A stretch of DNA of 64,000 bases from a bacterium (GTDB taxonomy: Bacteria > CLD3 > SB21). This document shows, in pieces, positions 24,913-32,763 of the stretch; position 1 is the first letter of the stretch; each line of letters begins with the position of its first letter. The stretch spans positions 1 to 64,000 of the forward strand of contig WBUR01000017.1 of the NCBI GenBank assembly GCA_008933615.1, given 5' to 3'. The notes below the pieces were generated by a model, which had not been told where the DNA came from, did no database searches, and was given only the letters and a program-made list of their open reading frames with translations. Both the position numbers and the translations under genes were made by a program.

Positions 24913-25697
24913 ATGACAGTAATAGGTACTAATCGACTTGTTTGTTCCTGTGATGCAATTCCTTCGTATAAAGAAACCCACATATTGCTTTGCGCAACGA
25001 GAATATCCCGAATTGATGTAAGGGCAATATTCATATCTTGTGAAGTCTTAATTTGTTTTATAACCGAGTTTTTTGCGTCTTCAGCATGTCTTTCCTCTAA
25101 TCCGTCAATATGACACCTGAAATACTCCTCTACTTCATCATATTCCTGTAACGAATATAAAAATTTATAAGGTCGAAACCAAGCACTAAGAAATGATTTT
25201 AGCATATCTGTAGCAACCTCTTCCTGTGCATAATTCGTAGCTAATACCACTAAATAATTGTCGCTTGCGTATAACTCTGCTTGTTGTCTGGAAAATTCCT
25301 TAGTTTTTTCAAGCACCAATTCCGAACTTAGACTCTCTCGTAAAGAAATTGGAGAAAGTTTAAAGACTCTTTCGGAATGTATATTGTGTGAATGCCTTAA
25401 ATGGGCAGAATGAGACGTAGTGCCATTTATTAACCCCAACTCTTCCATAAGGTTTTGCCCCGCGGATTTCATAACTGCTTCATCTTCATTTTCTGCCGCT
25501 GACTTTACTATTAAACATACACTTGGTATCGTTCTGAATGTGCGATAAAAATAATTATCACGGTATATTTGAAATTGATTTTGAGTAAATCCGATTTGTG
25601 ACCGTTGATTCAAATAGTCAAATAGAGGCAAGCTCTGCTTTTTATATTCCTTCAATACTTCTTCAACAGAAGTATTGAATTCTTGAGTGACAGTCAT
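24909..25697 (-). CDS. Heme-oxygenase-like (iron-containing redox enzyme family) protein
   Basis: A 262-residue all-helical protein. Its pattern fits the heme-oxygenase-like/TENA-PqqC fold that includes diiron oxidases: FQIYRDNYFYRTFRTIPSV, LMEELGLINGTTSHSAHLRHS with Glu and His ligand candidates, EYDEVEEYFRCHIDGLEERHAED with further Glu/His, and a long closing helix. Metal binding is inferred from these E/H-rich positions. Its substrate is unknown. The 4-base ATGA overlap with the membrane-protein gene downstream makes a two-gene unit that sits between two integrase relics. Confidence 0.65.
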   Translation of the reverse strand: MTVTQEFNTSVEEVLKEYKKQSLPLFDYLNQRSQIGFTQNQFQIYRDNYFYRTFRTIPSVCLIVKSAAENEDEAVMKSAGQNLMEELGLINGTTSHSAHLRHSHNIHSERVFKLSPISLRESLSSELVLEKTKEFSRQQAELYASDNYLVVLATNYAQEEVATDMLKSFLSAWFRPYKFLYSLQEYDEVEEYFRCHIDGLEERHAEDAKNSVIKQIKTSQDMNIALTSIRDILVAQSNMWVSLYEGIASQEQTSRLVPITVI

Positions 25698-25802
25698 AAC
25701 TTTTCTTTTTGTAAAATTACAAAGCCCCCATTAAAAAATCTTAGAAAAATTAAAATTTCCATGTATCTGAATTCTTATAACCGATTGCAACCGCGTTTTG
25801 CA

Positions 25803-25910
25803 TCATGCATACAACTCGTCGCGCAGCTTTGCATTTAGCTGGATAAGCAACTTGCGGATGGCAGCAGTAAAAACAACCTTTGAGGGTTTTCCGGTTGTAT
25901 GAGGCGCGGT
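25803..25910 (-). pseudogene. 3' relic of an IS110-family transposase
   Basis: On the minus strand the codons read PHTTGKPSKVVFTAAIRKLL followed by IQLNAKLRDELYA and a stop at 25803. This matches the C-terminal end of IS110/IS116-type transposases (KPxKVxxxAxxRKLLxxLNAxLRD). Nothing of the rest of the transposase is present. The relic is directly next to the third integrase tail, suggesting that an insertion sequence shaped this junction. Confidence 0.65.
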
Positions 25911-25917
25911 TATAAAT

Positions 25918-26035
25918 CCCCGTGCAGATGTTACAGAAACTCTACCGCCATTATTCCATCACCACCACTATCGGCTATCAGGCCAATTTCATGCACAAGG
26001 ATGCAGACGATGCGCTCGATGCGGTGATTGGGTAG
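25918..26035 (+). pseudogene. Relic integrase 3' end, copy 3
   Basis: About 118 bases read VQMLQKLYRHYSITTTIGYQ onward through ANFMHKDADDALDAVIG and stop, matching the integrase end. It is closer to copy 2 than to the active integrase at several positions (for example the ggccaatttcatgcacaagg segment). It starts abruptly beside the IS110 relic and marks the end of the second cargo unit. Confidence 0.88.
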
Positions 26036-26041
26036 GCAATT

Positions 26042-27457
26042 TTAAAAGGCTCTTACGGCAAATACGTTGGCTTTTATATATTTAAAACTCGCTGAATGCC
26101 CATTTCCGTTTCCCTTATATGCCATCGACTTGCTTCCGTTTGCATTCGGGATTTCGGTACTGCTCCAATTTAAACTGGATTGTCCATTGGTAAGCGTTTT
26201 ATTCATGAGTATCACTTCCCCTATGGAAGGCAGCCACCAGTCGTTGAAGCCCCCTGCGCTATATTCTGCGCAAAGACTCGCTGCGTAATCTCCTTTACCA
26301 AGTTTGTTTATGATAATATTCGTGTTGTTAATGCCTCCACCAAAGCTACTATCCGTCGCTCCGGTTTCTTGAATGTCACTCTGTTTTGTTACATCCCATT
26401 TGATACTTTTCGCTATTGCATCGGTTGAGCGCACCATTCCGTGTTCCCCGGTTGGATCAATATAGAAGACAATGCCACCAAAGGCAGCATCACCAATTTT
26501 GTAAGTAGGAGGTGGCGGCGGAGGGGGTTCATTGGGTGCTGTAATCCGAATAGATTGCCATTTAGAGTCCACAGGATCGAACCAATAGATGGAGGTTAAA
26601 TCTAACTTATTTGGCCCCCTATTTCTTTTAGGATCGACATTCTTTGTACAATCATCCGCCTCATTTCCTCCATTTGATTGGAAAACAGCCAAGCTCCCAT
26701 CTCTTCTCCTTAATGCCATTCCTATATGGTCGGCAGGTTTACTGCCAACAGTTTTATGCCCATCTTTATCTGTCTTTGGCAGTCTTGTCCAATAAACAAG
26801 GTCTCCAGCTTCTATCTTCGGATTATTATAAAAAACCTCTACTTTGAATCCCGAGTTAGGCGATAATTTATTGAGCGCATCTTGGAGATAAGACGGTTGA
26901 GCTTGAAACTTCGCTTCTTTATATTGTATAGGAAGACCAGCTTCATGGAGAATTAGAAATAAAAATCCTGAACAATCCAAACCGTATACGTGATAATTAT
27001 TACAGGCTCCCTTGGGATAAACCCTATTTTTATAATCTTTACCACCGTAAGCATAAACAAGCCCACGTTGTTTAGGCCTAAAATCATCTATATATTCAGT
27101 AGTAAAGTTATCTTTTTTAACCAAGAATTCTGCTCTATCCAAGATACGCAGTAAAAGGATGTTTTTTATTTCTTTTGGACTTTTTCCATCGAGCGGGTCG
27201 TTTTTGAGCGATCCATTAAACCAATCAGGATGATCGCGCTTAGCATCTGCAAGTATAGTGCCGTCTTCCAACATTACATCAGTAGAGTCTGCATCTATGT
27301 GCAGAATGCCATCGAGAACCTCAGCTTGTTCAGAACTAAGGCCATTTACAAACTCTGCATTTTCATCTTCGGAACTTATAGGCTTTGAGGAATCTTTTTT
27401 ACATGATGAAATAAAGACTGATATCAGTAAACTAACTAAAAAAATACCTTTTCTCAT
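26042..27457 (-). CDS. NlpC/P60-like lipoprotein with DUF1566-type C-terminal domain
   Basis: A 471-residue exported lipoprotein (lipobox SSC, Cys19). Residues 38-82 form a module (SSEQAEVLDGILH, DVMLEDGTILADAKRDHPDWF) that recurs alone in the next gene. Residues about 125-300 look like an NlpC/P60 cysteine peptidase: YGLDCSGF with Cys162, GDLVYW, and His244 in PADHIGMAL. A proline run (309-317) leads to a DUF1566/Lcl-like domain (318-471: GGIVFYIDP, DWWLPSIGEVI, LNWSSTE, NVFAVRAF). A cell-wall peptide or amide hydrolase displayed at the surface is the likely role. Confidence 0.8.
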   Translation of the reverse strand: MRKGIFLVSLLISVFISSCKKDSSKPISSEDENAEFVNGLSSEQAEVLDGILHIDADSTDVMLEDGTILADAKRDHPDWFNGSLKNDPLDGKSPKEIKNILLLRILDRAEFLVKKDNFTTEYIDDFRPKQRGLVYAYGGKDYKNRVYPKGACNNYHVYGLDCSGFLFLILHEAGLPIQYKEAKFQAQPSYLQDALNKLSPNSGFKVEVFYNNPKIEAGDLVYWTRLPKTDKDGHKTVGSKPADHIGMALRRRDGSLAVFQSNGGNEADDCTKNVDPKRNRGPNKLDLTSIYWFDPVDSKWQSIRITAPNEPPPPPPPTYKIGDAAFGGIVFYIDPTGEHGMVRSTDAIAKSIKWDVTKQSDIQETGATDSSFGGGINNTNIIINKLGKGDYAASLCAEYSAGGFNDWWLPSIGEVILMNKTLTNGQSSLNWSSTEIPNANGSKSMAYKGNGNGHSASFKYIKANVFAVRAF

Positions 27458-27535
27458 ATTTGGGAAGGTACAAAATTATAAACATAAAAATGGATCATTT
27501 AAATAATATTATACAGAATGGAGTACACTTTTAGA

Positions 27536-27835
27536 CTACTTTTTTTGGGGAGTTAAAAAATCTCTTTCAAACCATTCCGGGTGGTCTCTTTTCGCACCTG
27601 AAAGAGTTGTTCCATCCTCCAACATTACATCATCAGGTCCCGTTTCCAAATGTAGTATTTTATCCAACATTTCTGCTTGTTCGGAATCTAACCCATGAGT
27701 TTCGCTTGATGGTCTTTGCACATTTAATTGTGTCGATTTGCTTTCGGCAATTGCAGAATTGCACGTTAAAATTCCTGAAAAAATGATGAGTGTGAAATAA
27801 GAATTCGCCAAAATAACTCTCCAATGTTCAAGCAA
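27536..27835 (-). CDS. Short exported protein sharing the module of the NlpC lipoprotein
   Basis: A 99-residue protein with a hydrophobic N-terminus (SYFTLIIFSGILTCNSAIA), followed by LDSEQAEMLDKILHLETGP and DDVMLEDGTTLSGAKRDHPEWF. This is a close relative of residues 40-80 in the neighbouring gene product. Nothing follows the module except a short basic tail. It may be a truncated paralog left by duplication, or a stand-alone partner that uses the same module. An intact reading frame and conserved residues argue against simple decay. Confidence 0.55.
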   Translation of the reverse strand: MLEHWRVILANSYFTLIIFSGILTCNSAIAESKSTQLNVQRPSSETHGLDSEQAEMLDKILHLETGPDDVMLEDGTTLSGAKRDHPEWFERDFLTPQKK

Positions 27836-28028
27836 AATAATGCTAACTTATTTACACCTTTTCAGCAAGATTTGAATTTAGAAGTCTTTGTGAAATATCC
27901 TCCTTATAACCTTATAAGGGAAGATGTCTGTTCTAATTGCACCTGTGAACTGACTGGATAAAACCTCTTCTCAATTTTATCCAATTACTGCTTTTTGAAG
28001 GTACATGTTACGGGCAATATGATGCAAC

Positions 28029-28307
28029 CTAAGACAATTTCTTCCCAAAGTATTTTATGACTTTTGGCAACTGTTCCTCAATGTGTTCGGATATGTAGCT
28101 TTTGCTGTATAAGTAATTTAAAGCTATCTCTTTTATCTCTTGAAGAGATATATTGTTCTCTGCTGCATATTGACGCAGTTCCTTGGCTCTCTTCTCGTCC
28201 ATCGGATGACCGGCAAAGATGCCATCTGCTGAACCAAAACATCCACCCATTCTTTCTCTTAGGAAGATTAACGCATCGTGCCGATTGATTTTCTCTTGGT
28301 CTGTCAT
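28029..28307 (-). CDS. Unrecognised 92-residue protein
   Basis: The start at 28307 (MTDQEKINRHDALIFL) is preferred over an upstream one. The protein is helical and charged, with RERMGGCFGSADGIFAGHPM in the middle and SLQEIKEIALNYLYSKSYISEHIEEQLPKVIKYF at the end. There is no signal peptide or membrane segment and no family recognised. It stands alone in an AT-rich part of the element, with about 200 bases of gene-free DNA on each side. Confidence 0.45.
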   Translation of the reverse strand: MTDQEKINRHDALIFLRERMGGCFGSADGIFAGHPMDEKRAKELRQYAAENNISLQEIKEIALNYLYSKSYISEHIEEQLPKVIKYFGKKLS

Positions 28308-28502
28308 AACTTTTGCTGATTGATAAAGTAGCAAGATATTAAAAAAACCGTTTAGTAAGGCATCGGTGAATCAATCCAAAAATTCTTTCCCAAGCAGACG
28401 CTCGGATAGTGAATTAGACACTGCGGGAAAGTAAAAAAAAGATAAACCCTTACCGCTAAAATCATTAATCAAGAGATAAGGGTTTGCCGCTGTGGCGGCG
28501 CG

Positions 28503-28525
28503 AAAAACGGCCTTGTTCAGGCCGC
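28503..28525 (-). terminator. Terminator after the ArdC-like gene
   Basis: The stem cggcct / aggccg around ttgttc-type loop (28508-28524) is followed on the minus strand by TTTTTCG. It lies about 55 bases beyond the stop of the leftward ArdC-like gene. Confidence 0.6.
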
Positions 28526-28577
28526 TTTTCTTGCGGGTTTTACCTTGTTTTAAGGGCGCAAAAGAACGTTTGGGCGG

Positions 28578-29039
28578 TTAATAGGCCAACGGTGCCAAAC
28601 GGGTTTTGGGTGGCTCTGCGGGCGTTATTGGCGGTTGTTCGGGTTGCGGGTTGGTTTCGTTGCCCTCTTCTTCTTCGTTCTCCGCAGGGTCAAGCTGGGC
28701 GTTGCTGAACAAATAGGCGATGGGGAAATATTTTATCATTTCCTCCAAATCATCGGGGGCGGTGGTTTGCTCGGCTGGCTTATTTATCTGCCTCGGCTTT
28801 GCCCACAGCAAAAAGGCTTTCTCACCTTTTTTTACCTGCCTGCCCTCTTTCTTCCACTGGCGATAGCTTTTGAACTCGCGGTGGGTGTCGGACTTGTACA
28901 GCGTTTCCACTATCGCGTCGTTGATGGTGTAAAACGTACCGTCCTCTACAAGGTCTTTGACTCCGAGGCTTAACAGTTTGAGCCGCTCGCGCGCTTCGTC
29001 TATCGGGCGTTTTTTGGGTTCGGTTGTTTCGGTTGTCAT
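28578..29039 (-). CDS. ArdC-like ssDNA-binding domain protein
   Basis: A 153-residue protein resembling the N-terminal single-stranded-DNA-binding domain of ArdC antirestriction proteins. Visible features are FKSYRQWKKEGRQVKKGEKAFLLWAKP, with the basic turn and final strand, and YFPIAYLFSNAQ. The metallopeptidase half of full ArdC is missing; instead there is an acidic, proline-rich tail. In mobile elements such proteins coat or protect incoming single-stranded DNA. It forms a leftward set with the 167-residue protein and the RadC-like gene, a set often seen in Bacteroidota elements. Confidence 0.75.
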   Translation of the reverse strand: MTTETTEPKKRPIDEARERLKLLSLGVKDLVEDGTFYTINDAIVETLYKSDTHREFKSYRQWKKEGRQVKKGEKAFLLWAKPRQINKPAEQTTAPDDLEEMIKYFPIAYLFSNAQLDPAENEEEEGNETNPQPEQPPITPAEPPKTRLAPLAY

Positions 29040-29109
29040 GGTTATTGGGTTAAACTGGTGAATTAAAAAAGCCGTTGCTTGCCCCCAACGGCTAAGGGGT
29101 TGGGGTGGC

Positions 29110-29613
29110 TCATGCGGTTGCGCCGTAGGTTAAAATTTCGGCGTTGCATTCGTCGATTTTGCCCTGCAATACGCTCACGAGGTGGGCGTGCATCTCTTTT
29201 ACCAGACGCGGGTTGGTCATGCTGTAACTGTTGCCCTCGCTGTCGAAAAGCTCAATGCGGATGCCGTGCTTGTTGCCTGTTTCAAACTTGGTCAATTCTT
29301 CGTCTTCGATGGTTAGCTCGTTCACGGCTTCCAAATGATGCTCGAACCTGCGGCGGATATTTACCAGCCGTTCCAGTCCTAAAAAGAATTGCAGTTGCTC
29401 GTCTAAGGTTTTGGGCTTGGGCGGTTCGGGTGTAGTGGTGGTTTCTGCCGTTACTGGCGGCGTTGGTTCGCTGCCTGTGGGTTTTTCATCGCCTTTGGGT
29501 TCGATTGTGCCGGGGGTGTTTGTTTTGCCGTTTACAGGCTGGGTGTTGGGTTTGTTGGTTGTGGCGGGTGTTACTTCCTTCGCACCGTTGCCGTTTTTGT
29601 TTGGGGTTGCCAT
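29110..29613 (-). CDS. Element-associated protein with disordered N-terminus
   Basis: A 167-residue protein. The first 70 residues are low-complexity Pro/Thr/Asn sequence and probably disordered. The remainder (LDEQLQFFLGLERLVNIRRRFEHHLEAVNELTIEDEEL, then IRIELFDSEGNSYSMTNPRLVKEMHAHLVSVLQGKIDECNAEIL) looks like a helix-strand-helix unit found in hypothetical proteins of Bacteroidota conjugative and mobilizable elements. No function is established. It lies 70 bases upstream of the ArdC-like gene on the same strand and is likely co-transcribed. Confidence 0.6.
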   Translation of the reverse strand: MATPNKNGNGAKEVTPATTNKPNTQPVNGKTNTPGTIEPKGDEKPTGSEPTPPVTAETTTTPEPPKPKTLDEQLQFFLGLERLVNIRRRFEHHLEAVNELTIEDEELTKFETGNKHGIRIELFDSEGNSYSMTNPRLVKEMHAHLVSVLQGKIDECNAEILTYGATA

Positions 29614-29923
29614 TGGTTCAATGATTTTTTGGGTTTTTCGTTTTCAGTTGCGGGAATGGGTTCTCCCCCAACAAAAAACATTTCCCCCGAAAGGGAATAA
29701 GCAACTCCCCAAGGTGCGGCTGCTGAATTGGCAAGGCTGTAGGTCATATTTTTTCGGAGGTACGACGAAAAAATGTGAATACACCGAAGGCCCCGGCCTT
29801 GACAAAGGGGCTGGTTGAAATTTGCTTATGACCATTTCGGGGGTAAAAGAGAAAAAAGTGAAAGGGCCGCTGGAAAAGAAAAACCAACAAACAGGTTGTT
29901 TACGCCGCTTTTTGCGCGAAGGG
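29614..29923. other. Gene-free gap upstream of the ArdC-like set
   Basis: These 310 bases hold no supported gene. They contain small inverted repeats such as tttcccccgaaagggaa (near 29680) and ccccggccttgacaaagggg (near 29793), and poly-A/T tracts. A promoter for the leftward 167-residue and ArdC-like genes is expected at the left edge, but no clear box was recognised. Confidence 0.4.
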
Positions 29924-30418
29924 TTAGAGCAACCCTTCATCGGCCAGTGAGACATAGGTTTCGTGGGTGATGATGATATGGTCGGCCAGCTCCACATCGA
30001 ACAGCGCGGCGGCTTTTTTGACCTTTTGGGTGAGGGTAATATCGTCAGGCGATGGTTTGGTGCTGCCGGACGGGTGATTGTGGCTGAGAATAATGTGTGT
30101 GGCATTACTCAGCAGGGCAAGCTGGAGGATTTCTTTGACGTTGACCGTGACCGAACTGGTGGTGCCAACACCAATCAACGCGTAGCCGATGCAACGGAGG
30201 GAGTTATTGAGCAGCACGAGGTAAAAGAACTCCTTGTGGGCGATTTTGTTTGGGTCGTAGAGGTTGCGGATAGATTCATGACAGGCTTGCGAGCTGTTGA
30301 GACGGTCGGCGAAATGCAAACGTGGAAAGCTGTAGTGAATTTCAACAAGGGGCACGGTGGCGACTGCGGTTTGCAGTGCATCTGGTGTGCGGAGCGGATA
30401 TGCGTTTTTCTGTACCAT
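29924..30418 (-). CDS. RadC-like JAB/MPN domain protein
   Basis: The start at 30418 (MVQKNAYPL) gives 164 residues. It is a RadC-family (JAMM) domain: NLYDPNKIAHKEFFYLVLLN supplies the conserved Glu, and SHNHPSGSTKPSPDD gives HxHPSG and the distal Asp. Closing elements are VELADHIIITHETYVSLADEGLL. Short RadC copies are standard in Bacteroidota mobile elements. Despite the name, a DNA repair role is not supported, and the metal site points to a peptidase- or nuclease-like function of unknown target. Confidence 0.88.
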   Translation of the reverse strand: MVQKNAYPLRTPDALQTAVATVPLVEIHYSFPRLHFADRLNSSQACHESIRNLYDPNKIAHKEFFYLVLLNNSLRCIGYALIGVGTTSSVTVNVKEILQLALLSNATHIILSHNHPSGSTKPSPDDITLTQKVKKAAALFDVELADHIIITHETYVSLADEGLL

Positions 30419-30630
30419 GCGATCCCCACCGCTGGGCGACAGCCGCAACCAAAGGCAAGGAGGTTTAGCGCAGCGCCCCTTGCCGTGTTGGCGCAAGCCC
30501 TGCATCTTTGCATGGGGACAGGAAAACGCTGTGAGGCGGGCAATTCATGCTTGGTATAAAAAAGAATAAAATCCTTTGTTGTATTTTGGACATTTTGTAA
30601 CTTAGAAGGACACTTTAAAAAACTACTATT

Positions 30631-30849
30631 ATGAGTTTACGCGCTGGTTTAGACGACATGAACGAGAAAATTGAGAAAATCCGCAGGGAACAAGGGGATG
30701 AGGCTGCCAAAGAAGCAGAAAAGGAATATTTAAATATTGCAGGTGGAATGTTAGGTGGAGCGGCTTTGGGCACGGCGATATTTCCGGGTGTAGGCACTGT
30801 TATAGGTGCGATTCTTGGCGGGGCTTTTGGCTCTAAATCGAAAGATTAA
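30631..30849 (+). CDS. Small glycine-zipper protein
   Basis: A 72-residue protein with a charged N-terminal helix (LDDMNEKIEKIRREQGDEAA) and a glycine-zipper segment (GGMLGGAALGTAIFPGVGTV then IGAILGGAFG) that can insert in membranes, ending in a short basic tail. Glycine-zipper segments occur in pore-forming peptides and bacteriocin-like proteins as well as in harmless small membrane proteins. It is divergent from the RadC-like gene and lies 47 bases before the zincin-like gene on the same strand, so co-expression is likely. Confidence 0.6.
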   Translation: MSLRAGLDDMNEKIEKIRREQGDEAAKEAEKEYLNIAGGMLGGAALGTAIFPGVGTVIGAILGGAFGSKSKD

Positions 30850-30896
30850 CCTGCACTTGTAATAAAACTGTAACACGGTTTTAGTATGCTGGCCTG

Positions 30897-31691
30897 ATGG
30901 TGGACACACTATCAGGGCTGGTTGATGTTTGGGGTGATGATAAGGAGTTAATCGCTCGGGTGCAAAAAGCTGTTGAATGGATTGCTTCTACCCCTGAAGG
31001 GCTTGTAGCTTTACATGAAGCATACGACTTACATGGAAAGCCGCTTACGATTTTTGTGTCATCTAAGGCATCAGCAATTGGATATGGGCTTCATGACAAA
31101 AACATTATTCTGGCCAATCCCCTGATTAGCGATAACACCTTTTTCAAGGGTCAACATGGCGAGAAAATTGATTGCTCTCTGGAAAGATTCCTTGCGCATG
31201 AGCTAAAACACGCTACTCAGCCGCATATGCTTGGTCATGACGCTTTAAAAAAGCGCTTACCGGAAATTATCCATTCTTACCTCACCCAATCCATCCCATT
31301 CTATCAGTATATGCACCGAATTAAAGCATCTGTTAGCGATGAGGCTAAATTGAAGGAAATTTTTGGAGAGATGTTCGATGCACATATTGGCTCAAATATA
31401 GGAACCCTAACATCTCATATTGAACGAGAAGGCTCAAAGGATGAGGTTATTCAAAATTATGTGAGGGAGTTTGAAGTTCCTGCAATAGAATTTGAGAATC
31501 TTATCATGAAGTATAACAATGAGCCAGAACGAAGCACAGACTATCTTAACTCTGGAATCTATGAACAACTGCTGAACAACGAAGCCGTTAATATCCTTAA
31601 TAGGGATGTTTTTATTGAAGGTGCCATATCCTCATTGTTCGCTTCAATAAAGCAAAACTCAGCATCAAAGGACAACTTTAATAGCAAATAG
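30897..31691 (+). CDS. Zincin-like metalloprotease-fold protein (HELKH)
   Basis: A 264-residue protein whose most telling feature is HELKH at 101-105 in RFLAHELKHATQ, the HExxH zinc motif. A plausible third ligand is one of the glutamates in REFEVPAIEFENLIM (191-204), an arrangement like the M91/effector-type peptidases in which an E...AxxxEN helix follows. The N-terminal part (AVEWIASTPEGLVALHEAY, LTIFVSSKASAIGYG) also resembles that group. No signal peptide is seen. It may act as a toxin or effector-type protease; substrate and immunity protein are unknown. The small glycine-zipper gene upstream may be part of the unit. Confidence 0.6.
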   Translation: MVDTLSGLVDVWGDDKELIARVQKAVEWIASTPEGLVALHEAYDLHGKPLTIFVSSKASAIGYGLHDKNIILANPLISDNTFFKGQHGEKIDCSLERFLAHELKHATQPHMLGHDALKKRLPEIIHSYLTQSIPFYQYMHRIKASVSDEAKLKEIFGEMFDAHIGSNIGTLTSHIEREGSKDEVIQNYVREFEVPAIEFENLIMKYNNEPERSTDYLNSGIYEQLLNNEAVNILNRDVFIEGAISSLFASIKQNSASKDNFNSK

Positions 31692-31744
31692 TTTAACGTT
31701 TTCTCACCCTACTCTACAAATACGATCGGCATGGCTTTGCTATA

Positions 31745-31774
31745 AAAAAAGCAACCCCGTGAGAGGTTGCTTTT
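31745..31774. terminator. Bidirectional terminator
   Basis: The stem aaagcaacc / ggttgcttt (gcaacc at 31751-31756, ggttgc at 31765-31770) with A run on one side and T run on the other lies between the converging zincin-like and DUF2958 genes. Confidence 0.7.
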
Positions 31775-31793
31775 AGAAGTGAAAGAAACGGCG

Positions 31794-32114
31794 TTATGAC
31801 CGCTTCCTGATTTCCGACAGGCGGCATGGTGTGAAAAAGCGGTCGCGCTCGATGCGGAGGCCGAAGGGCGGCACGGTGATACTCTCCAACTCGGTGATGG
31901 AGAAGTAGCCGAGTTCATCGAAGCCGAAGTCGGTTACATAGCCGAAGCAGGTGTTGTCGTCGGGATAGTAGGCAATGGCGTACCATGTGCCAACGCCGCT
32001 CGGGTTGAAAAACTTGGCGACGATCATGGGGTCGCTGGTGTTGCGTTGGTCGCCGATGCGGGCGAACTGTTTGCGAAGTTGCTGGGTGATAAGCGTGATT
32101 TTGGGTGTTTTCAT
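31794..32114 (-). CDS. DUF2958 domain protein
   Basis: The start at 32114 (MKTPKITLITQQLRKQ) gives 106 residues of a complete DUF2958 protein: KFFNPSGVGTWYAIAYYPDD, CFGYVTDFGFDELGYFSITELES and GLRIERDRFF follow in the typical order. The family is common in plasmids and integrative elements, mostly next to transfer and antirestriction genes, and has no established function. The gene is divergent from the winged-helix gene at 32406. Confidence 0.85.
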   Translation of the reverse strand: MKTPKITLITQQLRKQFARIGDQRNTSDPMIVAKFFNPSGVGTWYAIAYYPDDNTCFGYVTDFGFDELGYFSITELESITVPPFGLRIERDRFFTPCRLSEIRKRS

Positions 32115-32405
32115 ACGATTCTCCTGTGCGTTTACGTTGACAGGCGAGCGAACACCGCGCGTATCAAGGGGTTTCGGCAAGGAGGAATCTGCAAGAGCAT
32201 TCCTTGCGGAAACCCCTGCGTGCGGTAGCTTTGCCTGACACACGGCAATTCAGCGGCAGGAAATCGGTGACACACCGCACGCCTAACAAAGCAGAAAAGG
32301 AGAATGCGGCACTATTGTGTGCTATTTTTTGTGTCGGCTTGGAACGCAACCCATGAGTGCATATCTAGCGCACTAATAACAACTTATGGGGGAGTAGCAC
32401 ACCGT

Positions 32406-32702
32406 ATGAAGGCATTGAAAACAAACCGTACCGTCACTTGGCCAACCGAACACATCATCGAAATAGAACGACGGCAGCTTTTACGCATCGTCGAACTTAT
32501 TTGCACCGATAGCGACTGCCGTTTCCCACAACTGACGCTTCGGGTATTGCTGCACATGATGGCAATGGTAGATGCGCAAAACCGCGTGTTTGTGAGCGCT
32601 AAGCAACTGGCGCACACGATGGGTGTTCACTACAATACCGTTACAAAATGCTTGAAGTATTTACGACGGATTGGGGTGGTTCAGCTTGAGCAAAAGAATT
32701 GA
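32406..32702 (+). CDS. Winged-helix DNA-binding protein
   Basis: The start at 32406 (MKALKTNRTVTWP) gives 98 residues. RFPQLTLRVLLHMMAMVDAQ and VFVSAKQLAHTMGVHYNTVTKCLKYLRRIGVVQLEQ form a winged helix of the replication-initiator/plasmid-regulator sort (sense-decision helix AHTMGVHYNTVTKCLKYL). It probably regulates nearby element genes. It lies just before the tRNA-Gln fragment and the nested P4-type integrase, and so is the last gene left of that module. Confidence 0.7.
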   Translation: MKALKTNRTVTWPTEHIIEIERRQLLRIVELICTDSDCRFPQLTLRVLLHMMAMVDAQNRVFVSAKQLAHTMGVHYNTVTKCLKYLRRIGVVQLEQKN

Positions 32703-32763
32703 TGTAATTAACTTTTTGAAGTCTAGTTACGTTTAGGTTGTTATATTACAAGCTCGTTCAACT

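Noticed and set aside
29963-30559. A 198-residue rightward gene
   Set aside because: It is antisense to the RadC-like gene, whose conserved HxHPSG motif shows that the other strand is coding.
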